The notes under the pieces are model-generated. The model was not told where the DNA came from and made no database searches. It worked only from the letters and a program-made list of their open reading frames with translations. A DNA stretch of 64,000 nucleotides, taken from NCBI GenBank assembly GCA_949752745.1, contig OX457025.1, forward strand, positions 51,977,098 through 52,041,097, given 5' to 3'. The DNA is from Protula sp. h YS-2021 (taxonomy: Eukaryota; Annelida; Polychaeta; Sabellida; Serpulidae). Position numbers and translations under genes: made by a program. Shown here one piece after another: positions 61,762-64,000 of this stretch (its first letter is position 1; every line of letters starts with the position of its first letter).

Positions 61762-62340
61762 CCGGTGTTAGGAAACGTTTTGACCCCCAAAATAAATCGA
61801 CCCCCCGGTCGATTTGTTTTAAAACAAACAGACCCCCCGGTCGGTTTGTTTTAAAACAAACAGACACCCTGAAATGTTTTAACCCTCTTATTTTTTGTTG
61901 ATTTATTTATTTATTTATTTCCACATATGACCACCTTATTAGTTTCTTTAATTGAAATAAAAACTATATCCATGAATAACAACTTATTTAGCAACTAACA
62001 TCTACATTTTCAAACACGAAAACACTTCCAACACCACTAACACACAGTCACCAAAAAAAAATCTGTCCAAGCTCAATAATGGTATTTCAATGGCTCAAAA
62101 CAATCATTTTCAACATCAAGAGGTAGAAAATACTTAAAATAGTATTTAAAAACCATATGCACCTTTTTACTTCCATTTTATATCTAAACATGATTTTTTG
62201 AGGGGGTCATTTTATTATAGGGGAAGTCTGTTTGTTATAACTGGCTTTCCTAAAACAAATCGACCGGGGGGTCTGTTTGTTTTAAAACAAATCAACCGGG
62301 GGTCGATTTGTTTGGGGGTCAAAACGTTTCATTACACCGG
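61762..62340. mobile_element. Foldback/MITE-like element with CCGGTGT ends
   Basis: Inverted ends of about 100 bp: CCGGTGTTAGGAAACG with GTTTTGACCCCC on the left, matched in complement at 62,250-62,340 (GGGGGTCAAAACG ... ACACCGG). Both arms have repeated AAACAAA-TCGACC-GGGGGTC palindromic units. AT-rich non-coding centre. Confidence 0.65.
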
Positions 62341-64000
62341 GACCACACTGACTAGTTTTTATCTTTGATTTAGTGACAAAACATATTTGAATGTCATGTG
62401 AACAAGTTATTCTTTAATTTAACTACATATCAGAATCATCCAAAACACCACAAAATTACACACCTCAACGAAAACATTTTAAGCGTTGTTAATTGGATAG
62501 CTACTGTTTAACCAACGCTTTTTATTCAAGCTTCGTTTATCAAACAGATCAAACATCACAGATTTTTACTCTGTTCACGATGTATTTGATTAAGCTCAGT
62601 CTGGGATGATAATTTGTTACCAGAGTTATACCTTTCAAAAGCGTATGTTATAGTTATATTTTTCATTACACTGAATTTTAAACATTCAACTGTATCCTAT
62701 GACAATAATAGAATCCGCGGCATCTCGCATCTGGACATCTCGCATCCGACAACTCGCATCTGGACATCTTGCATCCAAATGAAAAAGTGGACATCTCGCA
62801 TCCGTCATTTTTTGCTTGATTTATCATTGTGTTTTGACGGTGGGGAGTAGGTGGTAATCATTTTATTTAGTGTATTTTGACACTGTACTTTACTACGATT
62901 TGTCATGGTCTTTTTTGGATGGTGGAATAAAATTTTATGTAGTGTGTTTTGAATCGATTATTCCAACCCTCGCACTGATTATTTGTGCGAGGGTCATCAC
63001 GAAGAGTTGCACTGTGTACTCTTCGTTTGAGCGTTTGAGCGATGTAATTCAGCAGATCTTCGGCACCATCTGGTACTGTCGCACGAAGATGTTCGAGGCC
63101 AGCGCTGACGCCCTGTAAGGGTAAGAATGCTAACGCATCTCTTTTTTTTTCATTTTATGTAGTTTTTTTTTGTTTTGTTTAAATTTTATTTGCAAAATAC
63201 TCGAAACGAACACTTAATGTCTGATATGTAGAACCAATTTACGACATACAGAGAATACCGACTCGATAATGACAACTCCAAAATTCACTGTCAAAAATTA
63301 TACGAGCCATGAAGGAAAACTGAAATATACGTTTTCTACTAAATAAAACTATACTAAACTACATATAATTTTTTTTGTTTTTTTTTTGTTTTTTAATTTT
63401 TGTTTTGTTTTGTTTTTTTGTTTTTTTTTATTGATTGTTTATCTTTCTTACAAATAAATGAGTAATATTTTACAATAGCATAATACCCTGAACATTTCAC
63501 AATAACGTCACGACATTTATTCAATCCACATTCATTCGAACTGCCACTATCACAGACCCTCGTTACCAAAGGCTACAACCAGTAACAAATATTGCTATCC
63601 ATACCCCCTTAAAACATACACACGCACACGCATCCTTGCACACAAATGCCATTATTCATTTTGATAATATGTTACTAATCCTAAAATGTTATAGATTGTG
63701 AGCAACGTTTTGAAATAAATAATTTTCACTTTGATGAACTAACTCTGAAAATTGATTATATTTATCTGAAAAATTTTTACGAGATAGTGTTTTCTTATCG
63801 ACAATAATCCGTTTATAAATTGAATGAAGGATTACCGTTAAACATAGATTTTTCTTATAGGTTCTCACATGGCAGACATACTGTTTAATGATGAGAGTAA
63901 TCATGTTTACTGCTGTATTTTCTGTACCAAATAGAAATTCTTCCTTGCTGAGTGTACTGAATATCTCAGCTGAAGGATCAATTATATTAAACAACTCTGC
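62341..64000. other. AT-rich terminal stretch, minor repeats only
   Basis: Contains a small minisatellite of GGACATCTCGCATCC units (about 62,715-62,815), a 9-bp-stem hairpin CCCTCGCAC/GTGCGAGGG (62,967-62,993), and T-rich tracts (63,140-63,180; 63,365-63,430). No credible gene. Confidence 0.4.

Noticed and set aside
1..64000. tRNA, rRNA or CRISPR arrays
   Set aside because: None seen. The direct repeats present are satellites or duplications without spacer structure, and the DNA is eukaryotic.

Overview
The window is eukaryotic, repeat-dominated DNA, most likely from an invertebrate animal. The grounds are its mobile-element content: two Maverick/Polinton elements, Ty3/Gypsy, DIRS-type and LINE remnants, and several foldback/MITE-like elements. 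I recognise no host protein-coding gene, tRNA or rRNA. The species cannot be named from the sequence.

Layout. 1-18,522: decayed retroelements (LINE RNase H piece, Gypsy element with an apparently Gmr1-like domain order, a young gag-only LTR element with 776-bp LTRs at 11,319-15,539, DIRS-like RT pieces) and a foldback element. 18,523-35,040: a 16.5-kb Polinton-derived insertion, here called P, which is one near-perfect palindrome (two arms of about 8.2-8.3 kb, axis at 26,801/26,802) bounded by a 6-bp target-site duplication CATGTT. 35,047-37,897: spacer with a small transposase-like fragment and a MITE. 37,904-57,395: a 19.5-kb Polinton, here called E2, with terminal inverted repeats and a 6-bp duplication GCTTTT. 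57,402-64,000: AT-rich flank with two further foldback elements and no recognisable gene.

E2 carries the expected Polinton/adintovirus-like set. Rightward are a Cys-rich protein, protein-primed DNA polymerase B and four small genes that I read as PC4-like. Leftward are an integrase with chromodomain, FtsK/HerA-type packaging ATPase, two small basic virion-type proteins, a predicted acylated membrane protein, penton-like and double-jelly-roll-type major capsid proteins, an adenain-like protease and four genes of unknown function. A RING protein lies in the left inverted repeat and a related-looking protein in the right one. Late genes are packed with ATGA/TAATG overlaps. Several early genes have TATA boxes. 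Genes near the ends are followed by 16-18-nt stem-loops that resemble the histone-mRNA 3' signal. E2 is damaged: a 340-bp polymerase deletion, an integrase nonsense codon and frameshifts in the capsid and PC4-like genes.

P keeps only the polymerase, PC4-like genes, protease and an internally deleted capsid stub, once per arm and mirrored. It has no integrase or packaging ATPase, yet it has Polinton-type ends and a target-site duplication. The simplest reading is a palindromic, defective (DI-like or satellite) Polinton genome that was replicated and integrated by proteins supplied in trans. That is the most unusual object in the window.
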